From Labia minor (taxonomy: Eukaryota > Arthropoda > Insecta > Dermaptera > Spongiphoridae), in contig OY720350.1 in NCBI GenBank assembly GCA_963082975.1, positions 42,311,851 through 42,375,850 on the forward strand: a stretch of DNA of 64,000 bases, written 5' to 3'. Below the pieces are notes generated by a model. The model searched no databases. It was given only the letters and a program-made list of their open reading frames with translations, and was not told where the DNA came from. Position numbers and translations under genes: made by a program. Shown in pieces: positions 1-11,724 of the stretch; positions within the stretch are counted from its first letter, which is position 1, and each line of letters starts with the position of its first letter.

Positions 1-396
1 CTTCATAATATTTATGAAATTAGCAATTAATGTATTAATGTATTAAAAATAAAAAATATTTAGAATTTGAGTAATATTTTTATTTATTTTATATTTAAAT
101 AATAGAGTCAAATTGGAAAATTTGTTTTTTTATGATTTAGGAGAAATAATAAAATATTTTTTTTATTTCTTATATTAAATTCTGTACGAAAAAATAAGCA
201 ATTTTTATTTTTGTTAAAAATTTTTTAAAATAAAAAACTTACGTTTTATACACTTAAGTTATACTTTTTTTCAAATAAAAAGGATTTTATTTTTTCTTTT
301 CTATTTGTAATATGGTACATAATATATAGCAATTTTTTAATTTTTTTTCTCTTCTGGGGGGGGAGGGAGTTAAAACCCCCCCTGGTTGCGCCACTG
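1..396 (-). mobile_element. hAT-type element, one end only (runs off the window start)
   Basis: This stretch is the reverse complement of the left ~430 bp of the hAT element at 44292-47752. They share the terminal GGTTGCGCCACTG, the C/G runs just inside it, and an AT-rich body with the same landmarks (for example ACAGAATTAAATATAAGAA read on the minus strand). No transposase reading frame is visible. The other end lies outside the window, so a target duplication cannot be checked. Confidence 0.75.
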
Positions 397-1074
397 TATA
401 TATGTTTATAAAGTATCAAAAAATAAAATATTTTTAAAACTTGAATTAAAATGACTAAATTATATTATCTTGGTTTTTATTTTTTTAGTTTAATTACTCA
501 ATAATTAATCACTACTATATTTTAAGTGTAATATTTTCCGACAATGAATATAAAATTAATACTTTGTAAATTACCACTTCCGATTTCCGGATATACACCA
601 AAAGTTCATGCTACCGATGCATTAAGTATATATACCAATTTTATCAAAATCCGTAAACATGAGCGGGAAACCTGGCACAAATTGGTGAAGAAAGATTAGG
701 GAAAAAAATTGTTATAGATAAATGAATTGTATGAATACTAAGAATGTGGCTGCCTTTTAGTTATATATGTAATAGATATATTTTTTCATCATCCTTGCTT
801 AATTATCAAATCTCAGCAATATAATCGGTAAATAATTTCTATGATGGAATTGGAGGTATTATAATTTGTTATATTTTGATAGGAATAATAATAACTAAAT
901 ATAAATATTAGGATAGTCATAAATGTAATGGAATTGAAAATAACCGGATAATTTAGTAAATCATTTCCGGTTTTCAAGCAGAACTACATTTTTTTTTGTA
1001 TTCTTTATATGAAATTTTACAATTAAATAAGTACGCCATTTTGAAAAGAAACAAGTTACTGGACATTAGAACGT
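397..1074. other. AT-rich intergenic stretch, no gene seen
   Basis: No supported gene. Around 570-660 a short piece (acttccgatttccggatata, then ccaaaagttcatg) resembles the interior of the family A Helentron-like repeat on the minus strand, so at least part is decayed repeat. The rest is low-complexity A/T. Confidence 0.5.
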
Positions 1075-1375
1075 AACGTGGGATCGTTTTGAAGCCAAGT
1101 GAGAAGAGCGAAAGAGAGGAGAGGGGAGGGGGGAGGGTGAAAGAAGAGAGAAGTAAAAGAGACGACTGTCCCCATTGGTACTGTCATCTGCGCAGTGTGG
1201 TTGGCCACTGTGCGGTCTCATTTGTGGACATGATGATGGGGTCGCTTTGTATATGGTTGTGTATATTTGTGGTTCAATTCTCGATTTGAATGTAACAAGG
1301 GGAACGGGTCAGGGTTGGGGGGTGGGGAAAGTGAGGTAGTAGGAGGCGGTTAGAGGGAGGAGGCAGTTGATTCAA
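1075..1375. other. Purine-rich, low-AT island of unknown role
   Basis: A GA-rich tract (about 1095-1165) is followed by a mixed block with a short imperfect hairpin (GCGCAGTG at about 1190 with CACTGTGC at about 1207, one wobble pair), then another G-rich tract. A 66-codon open frame crosses it, but its composition simply follows the purine run and matches no family known to me. It stands out from the AT-rich surroundings and could be regulatory or 5' untranslated DNA. Confidence 0.3.
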
Positions 1376-1844
1376 ACCAAAATTAATTATTCCAAATTAG
1401 TAAGGTCTATATTCAATAATCATAATTTGAATAATTTAATTAAATTGATTTTCTATGCTATCAAATATTCAAATTAATTTTGTAAATATCCTTTGGCATT
1501 TCTAAATTAATATAAATTAGAATTTACTTGAAATATAAAAATATAAAATAAAATAAATATAAAGTTGAAATGAGAGAAGTGAATGTCAATAGTGAAATGA
1601 GAGAAAGAGTGTGATTCGTGTGTTAGGATAGAACTGTTTAGTTGGATATGTAAAACAATGAGTAAATGAGTGGGTCACTGGATGGAATGAGCAAAATCAA
1701 ACAAAATTGGGTGTCAAATACATCAGAGAAATTGTCAGCTAATATACAATTCATTAGATAAAGAAATTTCAACTAATTTAATTCAGCAAAAACAATCGAA
1801 TCCATAATCAGAAATAATTATTATTCCACATCCATAGATGATTA
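1376..1844. other. AT-rich intergenic stretch, nothing recognised
   Basis: Low-complexity A/T with some GA-rich words (1570-1620). No coding, RNA or repeat family was recognised. Confidence 0.5.
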
Positions 1845-2085
1845 TTTTTACCGACCGACGATAGTAAGGGAGGTATTGTTTTCACACCAAATTTCACATG
1901 TGGAGATTTTTACATATCTCCACGAATCATCCATTATCTTAACAGAAAAAAGTATTTTTAGCATAATGTCTGTCCGTCCGTCCGTATAGATGTGTACAGC
2001 CTGAACGGCTCAACGGATTTTGATGAAATTTGGTATATTTACTTAATGCATCAGTAGGATGAATTGATCAACTTTTGGCGCATAT
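1845..2085 (+). mobile_element. Helentron-like family A, 5' fragment
   Basis: Begins with the family A left end TTTTTACCGACCGACGATAG. It runs through the shared block with acatatctccacgaatcat, a very short (GTCC)n tract and the block ending gatcaacttttggcgc. The 3' half, with the second subterminal repeat and hairpin, is missing. Confidence 0.8.
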
Positions 2086-3490
2086 TTTAATTGATATTTT
2101 AACAAGGAAAGAATTATTATATAATCCAATAAAAAATAATTCCAAAAACTGTTGAATACCTACTCAAAACAAAAAATTTCCTATTTTGAGGTTATCAAAT
2201 TCTAGCAATGCTCGACATTTTTGTTTTTATATTTTCGTAGTCCACGACCTTAACAGTTGAGTTACGAAAAAGTAACTTAATATAATAAATGTTTTATAAA
2301 AATCAATAATATTATGTTAAAAATATTGAAATATTTATGCTTATTGAACCAATCGTCCAAATTAATTTAGAATTATCAAAGAAAATACGAAAGAGTAGTT
2401 AAGGTAAAAAAAAATTGTTAATTAATTTTTTTTACATATCGATAGGATAATTAATTGAAAAAGGTGAAAACTAGAAAGAAAATTTTCCTTATAAAGAACC
2501 AAATCGACTAATTCCAACGTTCAGATTTCATACATCACTAGAAAAGAGAAAATATAATATGAATAGTAAAATGTTTTGTTTATTGTGGAAATGGAATTGT
2601 ATTGAAACCCAACTATTAAAGGAAATTGGTATTTATTGCTTAAGTATATTATAATAAAAATAACTGACTAAAGTAATTAATTTATATAAAGTTATCACAT
2701 TAATGCATTTATTAATTATTAATAATAATCATTATTAATCGGTTTTTAATAATATTAGATATTATTTTGATTTATAAGGAAATTGGGTTATTATAGAATA
2801 CAATATATATGTTATATATTATAAATTATAAATATATATTATTAATTATAGATCTCCATATATATTATATATAATATAATAAGGAAATAAAAGTCATGAA
2901 GAGGGTCCTGATTAGAGACCGAAACACCAACATATTGGTCTAAAAATAAGTTACCCCGCTTTTATATAACTCTGCCAGCTGACTCTTAATCCATTATATT
3001 ATTATTATTAATTATCTTATATCACTTTAACATAATATATATATGTTTAAATAAATTTCAACAATTCGTTAAATTATTTATTCTAAAACATTAAATATAA
3101 TTATTCGGTTTTCTTTTTAAATATCTTTTTATTTTGAAAAAAATAAATAAATCCATCAATTGATATTGCAAACTAAATTTACATATACATATATTTTTTT
3201 CATTTATCTATCTAAATAAATATAAATTTTCATATTATTTTTTTTTTGTTATTTTTATGATATTTTTTTTATTATTTGAGAATATTAATAAGATAGAAAT
3301 ATCTTGAAATTGGATATAATTCTAATGCAAATTATACTTATTTAGATGCAAATATTTAAAAAAAAATGCAATTTTTATAGTATATATATATATATATTTT
3401 AAATTGGTTATTTGATTGTATTCATTATAATTATTTCATGGTTGTTGGATGTTATTTTTTATTTTTTTTTTTTGATGAAAATTTGTGAAT
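2086..3490. other. AT-rich intergenic stretch, no gene seen
   Basis: Mostly A/T low complexity with (TA)n-like tracts at 2790-2880 and 3380-3396. A slightly more complex patch at 2880-2990 (around gagaccgaaacaccaac) looks like decayed repeat. No coding frame of interest. Confidence 0.5.
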
Positions 3491-4159
3491 TTTTACCGAC
3501 CGACGATAGTAAGGGAGGTATTGTTTTCACACCAAATTTCACATGTGGAGATTTTTACATATCTCCACGAATCATGCATTTTCTAAACAGAAAAAAGTAT
3601 TTTTAGCATGATGTCTGTCCGTCCGTCTGTCCGTCTGTCCGTCCGTCTGTCCGTCCGTCTGTCCGTCTGTCCGTCCGTATAGATGTGTACAGCCTGAACG
3701 GCTCAACCGATTTTGATGAAATTTGGTATATTTACTTAATGCATCAGTGGGATGAATTGATCAACTTTTGGTGCAATTCCGGAAACCGGAAGTGGTAGTA
3801 TTAGCGATCGACGATAGGAAGGAAAGGGTTATTTTCACACCAAAGGAGATTTTTTTATATATCACCACGAATCATGCACTTTGTATTGGTTTTCTCGAGA
3901 AAAATCATATTTATTAGTTTTTTCTTGATTTAAAATTATATGACGTCATCCAGCCATTCATGAGGTCACAGCCTGGTCTTGCATATATATTATAAATAAA
4001 ATAAAATTAAAAATGTTTATATTATTTATTTATGTATCCATATCTGTTTTTTATTACATTAATAGATATATGAAAATTATTTGAAATTGTTTCTGTAGCT
4101 GGAAATTAATTTATTTCAAACCGTCGGTCGGTTCGGACCTGGCCACAGGTCAACTTATT
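3491..4159 (+). mobile_element. Helentron-like family A, full-length copy
   Basis: Best complete copy of family A. It starts with ACCGACCGACG (5' subterminal repeat). It carries an expanded GTCCGTCCGTCT microsatellite at 3613-3679, a body of about 440 bp, and near its end the inverted repeat CGTCGGTCGGT, followed by the hairpin GACCTG-GCCA-CAGGTC and a short AACTTATT tail. This order (5' subTIR, microsatellite, inverted 3' subTIR, terminal hairpin, T-rich flanks, no obvious target duplication) is the plan known for non-autonomous Helentron/DINE-1-type elements. It encodes no protein. Family B begins at the next base. Confidence 0.8.
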
Positions 4160-4734
4160 ACTATCTCGCCAGATGTCCCGATTTTGATATTTTTATACGT
4201 TTAAGGTTCCTGAATCATTTTCACTAAGGTTGAGAAAAATGTCTGTGTGTGTGTGTATATGTGTGTACGTATGTAGATAAGATTATGCAAAAACGGTTTG
4301 AGCTAGAATAATCAAATTTGGTACAAGGGCATTATTCCAAAATCGTAGTTTTCTATCAACTTTTGAGAAATGTAGCTCATCCGGAAATGGGTCATTACTT
4401 TCCACGTTTTGATTTTTTTCCTCTAAAGTGACCGTAAAAATAAAGATATACATTTGATAGTTTTTCACATGATTAAAAATTGTATAAAACTGCTATATAT
4501 AGAATTTCATCTTGATTGAATCGCTGAAAGTACCGGAATTAATTTTTTAACACTGCAAATCACGCGCCAACACGTGACGTGGTGCCATCAACAAAGAGCC
4601 AAACATGTGCTGGTTTAATAAATATTATTTATTAATTTTAATTTATAATTTAATCAATTTAATTTAATTTAAATATAATATATGTTAATTAATCCAATTC
4701 ATATTTTCGAGATAGTCAAGTGGAGACACTCCAG
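4160..4734 (+). mobile_element. Helentron-like family B, copy 1
   Basis: Starts with ACTATCTCGCC. It has a (GT)n microsatellite at about 4242-4266, then a body shared with the copies at 5565 and 11725. It ends with CGAGATAGT, the inverse of the start, followed by the short hairpin TGGAG-ACA-CTCCA. The layout is the same as family A although the sequences are unrelated. A 61-codon frame on the minus strand (4283-4468) is shared with copy 2 but resembles no transposase, so I treat it as chance. Confidence 0.75.
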
Positions 4735-5564
4735 CTTATTTTTTCCAGAGGTAATTCAAATTGTGGAACATTACCTCATCCATACCTACACATACACACA
4801 TGATTTGCGAATATCTTTGAATAATTTTTTTTGTTGATAGATAAATTGTAATAGTAATCCATGACTTGAATCGGCTGACATCAATAAACAGGAAGCCTTG
4901 TTCCTTGGAGGATTTCTTTCTCAAGAGGGGCTTACTGTACTTGACCGTGGTCGTGTGTCACTCGGTAAAGACGTTTGAGGTTTTTGTGGCTCCCCGCCGT
5001 CTTTTGTCCCACCCTTCAAGTGTTTGTGTCGTCGATTTTTGATATTTTGTTTGGTTGTTCGAGTTTTATATAATGCCTTTTGGCTACACTATCAATTCAG
5101 AAGGTGTGGATTTATCCAGCCAATGTACAGGAAGTGAACGCTTTAGAGCATGGTCTATTATTTCAAAAAAAAGAACCCTTATAGGGCGGGGGTGTATGTA
5201 TTTTGTGTGAACTCTTAAATGCGAATGTTTGATTCACAAACTAGCCGGGTGAAAAGAGAGGAACCACTAATTCGATTTTCAACTAGAGGGATAATGATGG
5301 AGTAAATGCGGAAAAATACGATTACGCCCCACAGATGAGAATTTAGACAGGAAATAGATAATCAAACTACCGTGAGAGAGAGAGAAAGAGAAACAACATT
5401 AAATTCAGTGACTAAAATGTGTGAAAGGAAAGAAGAAAAATATATACAAAAGATAAACTATAAAAATGAAAAAATACGAAAAATATGATATGGCAGGAAA
5501 TTTGATTACAGATAAATCAATCGACTGGTAGATATAAGAATAAAGTGGGGCTGATAATAAAAAA
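4735..5564. other. Single-copy-looking spacer between inverted family B copies
   Basis: About 830 bp between two B elements whose 3' ends face each other. It includes a moderately complex block at 4920-5120 (ccgtggtcgtgtgtcactcg and following) and a GA-repeat at 5375-5392. No frame resembles a known protein. The flanking B copies could form a large stem-loop around it. Confidence 0.45.
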
Positions 5565-6168
5565 TCTGGAGTGTCTCCACTCGACAATCTCGAAAATTTG
5601 AATTGGATTAATTAATATTAATTATATTTAAATTAAATTTAATTAATTATAAATTAAAATTAATAAATAATATTAATTAAATCAGCGCATGTTTGGTCTT
5701 TGTTGATGGCTCCACGTCACGTGTTGGCGCGTGATTTGCAGTGTTAAAAAATTAATTCCGGTACTTTCAGCGATTCAATCGAGCTGAAATTCTATATATA
5801 GCAGTTTTATACAATTTTTAATCATGTGAAAAACTATCAAATATATATCTTTATTTTTACGGTCACTTTAGAGGAAAAAAATCAAAACGTGGAAAGTAAT
5901 GACCCACTTCCGGATGAGCTACATTTCTCAAAAGTTGATAGAAAACTACAATTTTGGAATAATTCCCTTGTACCAAATTTGATTATTCTAGCTCAAACCG
6001 TTTTTGCATAATCTTGTCTACATACACACATACACACACAGAGAGAGAGAGAAATCTTTCTCAACCTTAGTGAAAATGACTCAGGGACCTTCAAAACATA
6101 TAAAAACATCAAAATCTTGACATCGAAAACTTTCGTGATCGCAATACTACCTCTGGCGATATAGTAGT
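5565..6168 (-). mobile_element. Helentron-like family B, copy 2 (inverted)
   Basis: Reverse complement of the 4160-4734 element along nearly its whole length. The terminal hairpin is at 5565-5580 and the degenerate 5' end ggcgatatagt at 6156-6166. Its microsatellite reads CACACA then GAGAGA at 6020-6051. The 61-codon frame at 5826-6011 is the counterpart of the one in copy 1 and is not taken as a gene. Confidence 0.75.
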
Positions 6169-6383
6169 ATATTAATAATTTAATAACTATATTTTATAAT
6201 CTTTATTTTCACTTATCTAGGTAAACTTTATAAATTTATAAATTTAAAATTTATAATTTATAAATTTTTATCATATTTTTCATATTTTTTCATTTTTTAT
6301 AGTTTATCTTTTGTATATATTTTTTATGCATGTCATTAAGATAAAATAAACTAAACATATGTAATTCAGGTTAATTATATTAT
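6169..6383. other. AT-rich spacer
   Basis: A/T low complexity with a local palindrome-like run (aaatttataaatttaaaatt) around 6230-6265. Nothing else seen. Confidence 0.5.
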
Positions 6384-6713
6384 CAGGGGCGGAGTAAGGC
6401 CTAGGCAACCTAGACACGTGCATAGGGCTCATAATTTTAGGGGGCCCGAACATTTTTGTACATTAAATAGTCCTACTATATACCAATGGTGGCCAAACCG
6501 TAACTCGCTAAAATAAAAAAGTAAAATTTTTTTCTGATTTGGCTCTTAAACATTTTCGATTTTTTAATATGGCTCTAAGTATCACCAAGTGTGGCCATCC
6601 CTGCTATGAGCTTTAAAACCAAACTACCAAACACTAACTTTGTGTCCTGACTGAAAATCAGGCCTGGAATTACAATGTTGCTTAGGGCCCACTTTAGCCA
6701 TAGTCCGCTACTG
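6384..6713. mobile_element. hAT-type MITE, interrupted
   Basis: Left end CAGGGGCGGAGTAAGGC and right end tagtccgctactg are inverted relatives of each other and fit the CAGNGGCGGA ends common in non-autonomous hAT elements. No transposase. A second, smaller hAT-like unit sits inside at 6484-6603. An exact 8-bp target duplication is not visible. Confidence 0.55.
6484..6603. mobile_element. Short hAT-type MITE nested in the preceding one
   Basis: Ends CAATGGTGGCCAAACCG and GTGTGGCCATCCCTG are inverse partners of the hAT 'CAGTGGTGGCCAAAC' kind. Flanks ctatatac and ctatgagc match at 5 of 8 positions, so a decayed 8-bp duplication is possible. Confidence 0.5.
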
Positions 6714-7240
6714 CAATTTATTCAATATATACATTTATATGATTAAATATTCTATATTATATTATAAATTTTTGTGAATTTGATCAGATTTGATTCTCTC
6801 AAGTATTTTAATATGAAGCGATACCCATGGAGAGAGATATTATACTATTTAAGACTATTTTATAATTGGTATGAATAATAATTATTTCGATTAATAATTA
6901 AATTTATAATAAGTAATAAATTAGATAAAATGACTTGTGTAGATTGATTTTGAATTTTGTATGATTGAGAGAATTTGAACCAATAAGTACTGACCGTTTC
7001 AGTTCTAAAGATAACTAACATCTGTCTTTCATTGTGTAGTAGAGGAAGAAATATAGAATTACTTTTATTGTATAAACCCTCTAAATATATTTTTAGTAGA
7101 AGTAATTAATAAAAGACTCATTAATGTCTATTTCAGACCATTCGAAAGATTTCTTCTCTTCTCTTTTGGATACCATTTAAAATTCAATTCAATCAAACCT
7201 TTAACCCCCCATTTTGATTTTAACAAGTTTATCCGCGATT
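6714..7240. other. AT-rich intergenic stretch, nothing recognised
   Basis: No coding or repeat family recognised. A polypyrimidine patch lies at 7140-7165. Confidence 0.45.
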
Positions 7241-7560
7241 ACCTTATCGCATATATCTGAATCTCGTTAACCAGTTTGTAGGGGGCGATGATTTGGCTTT
7301 ATAGCTTCTGCCCCCTTCGAAGGGGCACGTAGGCCCTGAAGGGTAACTGATCAAGGGAATCCATAAACAGAAATCTTGTAATCTTTTTAATTCTAATTGA
7401 ATCGTCTTTATCAGAAGGCCAGCCATCTCTATTGAAGCAGCCAGGGAGGGGGAGGCAAACCTTTTTCTTATCAGTAGATCTCGCACAGGTAACATTGATG
7501 CAGCAGATGTTCTCCAACTAAAACGATACAATACCTGAAAATGGATGATGAATAAACCTC
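7241..7560. other. Complex low-repeat island with an open frame of doubtful meaning
   Basis: Less AT-rich than its flanks, with no repeat signature. A 95-codon frame is open on the minus strand (7244-7531), and a second, overlapping frame of 72 codons is open on the same strand. The predicted peptide shows no domain I recognise, and two open frames suggest base composition, not coding. It may be conserved non-coding DNA or a small exon. Confidence 0.25.
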
Positions 7561-8127
7561 AAGTAGAAACGTTCCGATCAGATAGGATTGGTCAGTTAGA
7601 TTGCATTTGATAGAGGATAACATTAGGATAATATTCCCATTTGGTTTCCCCCACCTTTATTAACAACGATAATTTAGTAGAGGGGTGAATAAATTGAAGC
7701 ATAACATTTTTGCAATATAAATGTTTGTTTCTTGGCATATATTTTTTTTTTTTGGTTTTTATTATCATTTAAAATTAATAATAATTTATTAATTTTCTAA
7801 ATCAAAAAATTAACTATATTTATTAGGTAGTTTAATCAATATTATATATATATAGGGGTGCCAAGTGAGTAAAGAACATATAGATTGTCTCCACAGCAAA
7901 CAGATTTCAGAAAAAGACTAAAAAGAAAGCCGTAACAATAAATATGGGTTTTTGGAATAGTAAAAAATAAAAGTGTTTCTTTTTTACTTATAATTTTTAT
8001 AATTTTTATTGTAAATAGATGTAATTAAAATTATTATTTAGCAACATAAACTAAGTAATAAAATATACCTAAATATATAATGTTATTATTTTGACTTATA
8101 AATGTAGTTTTCACGTTTTTATACATA
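7561..8127. other. AT-rich intergenic stretch, nothing recognised
   Basis: Low complexity with (TA)n at 7843-7853. No gene seen. Confidence 0.45.
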
Positions 8128-9437
8128 TCGAACAGATTAATTGAAACAAAAACATTTTCTTGCATTTTTGCACTTTGTCGCCTTTGTTACTATTTGTAAT
8201 GGCAGTACTGTGGTTATTTTTATTTTTGACACAATCTAGCAAGCATTGCTCAGTGTGTAGCACGTGTTTTAATATCGGTTGAGTGATTTTTTCTTATTTT
8301 TTGTTATTTCAAATAAAAGTTGTTAAATTTCAGCATTTTGCCCTTACGTTTACAATGATAGATGTATCGATGAATAAACGAGTAATGATCGTTACAATGG
8401 CTAAGCATACCACAAAAACATTGCAGCAAAGGTTGAAGTAAGTTTGGCTAAAATCAATTAGATCTTCAATCGCCATAAGGGGTCAGGGAATATCTCAGTG
8501 AAGAGAAAGAGGAAATATCGCGCAAAAAGAACGACAAATAAACGAGATGACCAGCGATTACTGAATTCTAGCCGAAATGCCTGCTGTAAAACTGCAGTAG
8601 ACCTTCCTCGAGAATTGGCTGAAACTGGTGTCCACATAACTCCCATGATTGTTCGTCAAAGACATCTTGTGAGAAGCGAAAAGACCAGCAAGGAAACCTG
8701 ACAAGAAACTTTTAACAAACTGACTTTTAACAATGACAATGAAAGCCCAAAGACTTGCATGGGCCAAAAAATTAGATGGCTGAAGATTGAAAAAGAGTCT
8801 TGGTTTCTTATGAGAGTAACTTCATCGTGCAAGGCTAATAATTTCGGCTCATTTGAAGGGAAAAAAAACTGAGCTCGTCACAGGTCATCTAAACCACCAA
8901 ACACCCCCTTAAAAAAATGTTCTGGGGGTGTTTCTCAAATTAAAGACTAGAAACTGTTGTATGTATGACAGGTATGATGAATAGTGAATAGTACCAGTCC
9001 ATATTGGTAGTAAGAATGATACCAGAATTGAAAAAGCAGTGCCCAAATGGCGAGTGAGTTTTCCAGCAGGATTTTGCTCCCTGCCATACTTCGAAAAAAT
9101 TGTTCAAATCTTTTTCGGAAAACCATATCACCATATTAGATTGGCCAGGGAATTCACCAGACATCAACCCGATATGGAATCTATGGACAATTTACAAGAA
9201 TCGATTGTCTACATTGGATTGTACCACAGTGGAAACATTAAAAACGGCAATTATCACTATATGGTTTTGAGATGAAAGGATGCTTACAATCAGCAAATAA
9301 CTTGTGGATACAATGCCAAAGAGGATCAAACTCTTAATTGAGGTTAAATATTAATCGTAATAATTTGTTTCTATTATTTAAATGAATGATAAAAGATTTT
9401 ATACAAATTTTAATCTTGTTTCAATTAATCTGTTCGA
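8128..9437 (+). mobile_element. Degenerate Tc1-like transposon
   Basis: Terminal inverted repeats of about 25 bp (tcgaacagattaattgaaac at the left, its inverse at 9413-9437) are flanked by TA on both sides, the Tc1/mariner target. The ~1.3-kb length is normal for Tc1. The interior keeps broken transposase sequence: an N-terminal DNA-binding part at 8498-8700 and a C-terminal block near 9135-9190 reading DWPGNSPDINPIWNLW, the equivalent of the DWPSQSPDLNPIENLW motif. Frames are interrupted by stops and shifts. Confidence 0.85.
8498..9275 (+). pseudogene. Tc1-like transposase remnant
   Basis: Two open pieces remain. The first (8498-8701) matches the part of Tc1 transposase that follows the paired-type DNA-binding helices, with a TAVDLPRELAETGVH stretch. 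The second region (about 9040-9275) holds the DWPGNSPDINPIWNLW motif next to the catalytic acidic residues, but in a different frame and with the final conserved Glu of the PIE motif replaced by Trp. The catalytic core between them is scrambled, so the enzyme must be inactive. Confidence 0.75.
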
Positions 9438-11030
9438 TACTGTAAAAGCCTTTTCCTGAATAAAGTTAACTAAATTATCATTAGCTGTATAATTAAACAT
9501 TATAAATTAAATTAGAAAAGTAAAGGAAACAATGTAATAATTTAGCTTTTTTAAGGACATTTTATCTATAATATTTCGTTTAACAACGAATGTGCTATAT
9601 TGCACAATTTTGTTCTTAATTTTAGGGATAATCTTCTTTGTAAATATCTATTTTATATTATTGATTCAAAAAACACATTTTAAACAAAAAAATGTGAGCA
9701 AAGATATCTAGCTCAATTTCTTATCAATACAGGCAATGCGGGTTCGAAAACAGTCAGCTGCAAGTTTGTTTTTTTTTCTAATTTAATAAATCAATTAAAT
9801 GGCGGTAAATACAAAGAACATTCAACAGATGGCGTCCCAGCTCTGGCGGGTGACGACCATTGGCTCTAACTCACTTGAACCTTCATTCAAGAAAGAGATG
9901 AAAAAAATGAAAATAATCCCATCAAAGTGGTCCAAATGACAAATAATATCAAATATTATTTAAATACACGTTGTTGAGAGTTTTCTTTTAATAATTTACT
10001 AGTATGTTTTTCCTATTAATATAAAAAAGATTAAAAAAATATTAATTAATATTTTTTTTTTCTGAATTTGTAATTTAATTATATAATCATTTTTCAATTT
10101 TCTTCCATTTCTAATTATTATCTATCTATCTCACCCTCGGTATACATTTATTTCCCTTCTTTCCTTCGTTTATTATTATTATTATCATTATTATTATTTT
10201 TTTTATTCATAACCTTCCCTTGTCTAATTCTTCTTCAATTATCCGCTCAGATTGAAATAATCCTAAACTCCTTTTTGCCATTATAAAAGGATAATTAGAC
10301 TTAGATTCATTTTGTGTTAACAAAGCGAGAGGAGAGTGAGTGAGAGAGAGAGATCTTATTTTTCGTCGCTAAGTGAAATCTTAATGACCTGAGGCAGAAT
10401 TCCTATTCAGAATATTATTAATAATAATAAAAAAAAAATGAAATGATACCTAAATAATAAATGAAACGGAATGTAATGCTTTGCCTCGTTTGCGTTAACG
10501 AGGTTTCCATTAACGTACACCTGGCACATTTTGAAATTGCTTCATTTTAAAATTCATCCTCATCCTAACTTCCACGACCAACCCCTCATTCCCACCCCAC
10601 CATCCCCCACTCAACTACTCCCCAATCCCGTTCCTCTATTCATCTTTTAATTTAGTCGTTAGAAATCATTATACAGACTCTTTCGTTTATGACGTGGGAG
10701 GCGATTCTCTTATTTTTGGAGAGGAAAATTAACTCTCTAATCCATTTCGTAAGAGATTTCATTTACAATAAAATTAAATAGGCTGAAATAAAAAAAAAAA
10801 TATTTCAACAAAATTTGATAAAACAAATAAAATACTTATATACTACATCAATTTACATTAATTGATATATATTATTATAAAATTATATATAGTGTTTTTA
10901 AATATAAAAATATAAATTAAAATAAAAAAATAATATAAATAAGTGAATTATTTTGGTTCTAATTTTTTTTATTATTATTATTTCAGGAAATCTGCCTGTG
11001 CAATAAGTAATTTTTACAAAATAAGAAATA
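9438..11030. other. Intergenic stretch with two complex islands, no gene
   Basis: Mostly A/T. A block at 9795-9885 (around cagatggcgtcccagctctg) and one at 10480-10735 are much less AT-rich and non-repetitive. The second has a perfect 7-bp hairpin, CCTCGTT (10484-10490) with AACGAGG (10497-10503), then a C-rich run. GAGA repeats lie at 10326-10352. No frame resembles a known protein. These look like candidate regulatory DNA. Confidence 0.4.
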
Positions 11031-11039
11031 CAATACATC

Positions 11040-11530
11040 AATTTCACTGACAATATAATATCATGCCAAGCAACATATTTGCACTCAACATATTAAACAT
11101 ACAAACTAAACACATAAACTCATCCCGAACATTTCATAAATATGCATTTCACGTATTCACACATCTTCGATAAACGTCAAAATTTTCTTTTAACGAGATC
11201 CAATATATCAAATCTTTTTAATTTTTTGTTTGTACCATCCCTAACAAGTAATTTTTTCACTAAATCATTTGGATGGTTTTCCATTTTTTTTAATATATTT
11301 TGCACTTAAGATGTTTATTTCTTCATATATTGTATCTAAGTTTGTATGACTTAGTATGACTATTTGGAACATACAATGGGGCTCTTACAAGATTTGACGT
11401 ATTTTATTTTGAAGCTTTGGGGTTTTTGATGCTGATTCCCATAGTTATCTTCCATATATCAGTTTTGGTTTAATTATAGATTTGTATAAAAGAACTTTGC
11501 TATCTATTCCTAGGCCAGAATGTCTCCCTA
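11040..11530 (-). pseudogene. Jockey-like LINE remnant, C-terminal part of reverse transcriptase
   Basis: Read on the minus strand from about 11510 down, the translation gives LLYKSIIKPKLIYG, a stop, then LWESASKTPKLQNKIRQIL. This is the conserved tail of Jockey-clade reverse transcriptases (family form LYK..I.P...YG.QLWG.AS). Several stops and shifts follow. The catalytic palm and endonuclease are absent, so this is a 5'-truncated dead copy. Confidence 0.65.
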
Positions 11531-11724
11531 AAAGTCAATATTTTATTTTTGTTCTAAATGTGTTTTTATTTTATGATATATATTGATATATCTAAAAATA
11601 TATAAATATATTTACCCCACCCACACAAAAAAATAGTTATTTTGCTGAATTACAATTTTTAGTGTTTATATTAAAATTACTAAAAGAAATAAAACAATTT
11701 TTACCCATAAGAGGCTATTTAAAA
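11531..11724. other. AT-rich spacer
   Basis: Nothing recognised between the LINE remnant and the B element. Confidence 0.4.

Noticed and set aside
3613..3679. The GTCC/GTCT tract as an independent satellite
   Set aside because: It occurs at the same place in every family A copy and is the internal microsatellite of that element.
4283..4468. A 61-codon open frame conserved between two family B copies (also at 5826-6011)
   Set aside because: The two frames agree because the repeats agree. Copy 3 does not keep the same frame intact, and the peptide resembles no transposase or helicase.
7244..7531. A 95-codon minus-strand open frame
   Set aside because: A second overlapping frame on the same strand is also open, no domain is recognisable, and no splice or promoter context supports it. 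Kept only as a complex island.
9725..9745. A GGTTCGAA word like a tRNA B box
   Set aside because: There is no matching A box, acceptor stem or anticodon arm at the right distance.
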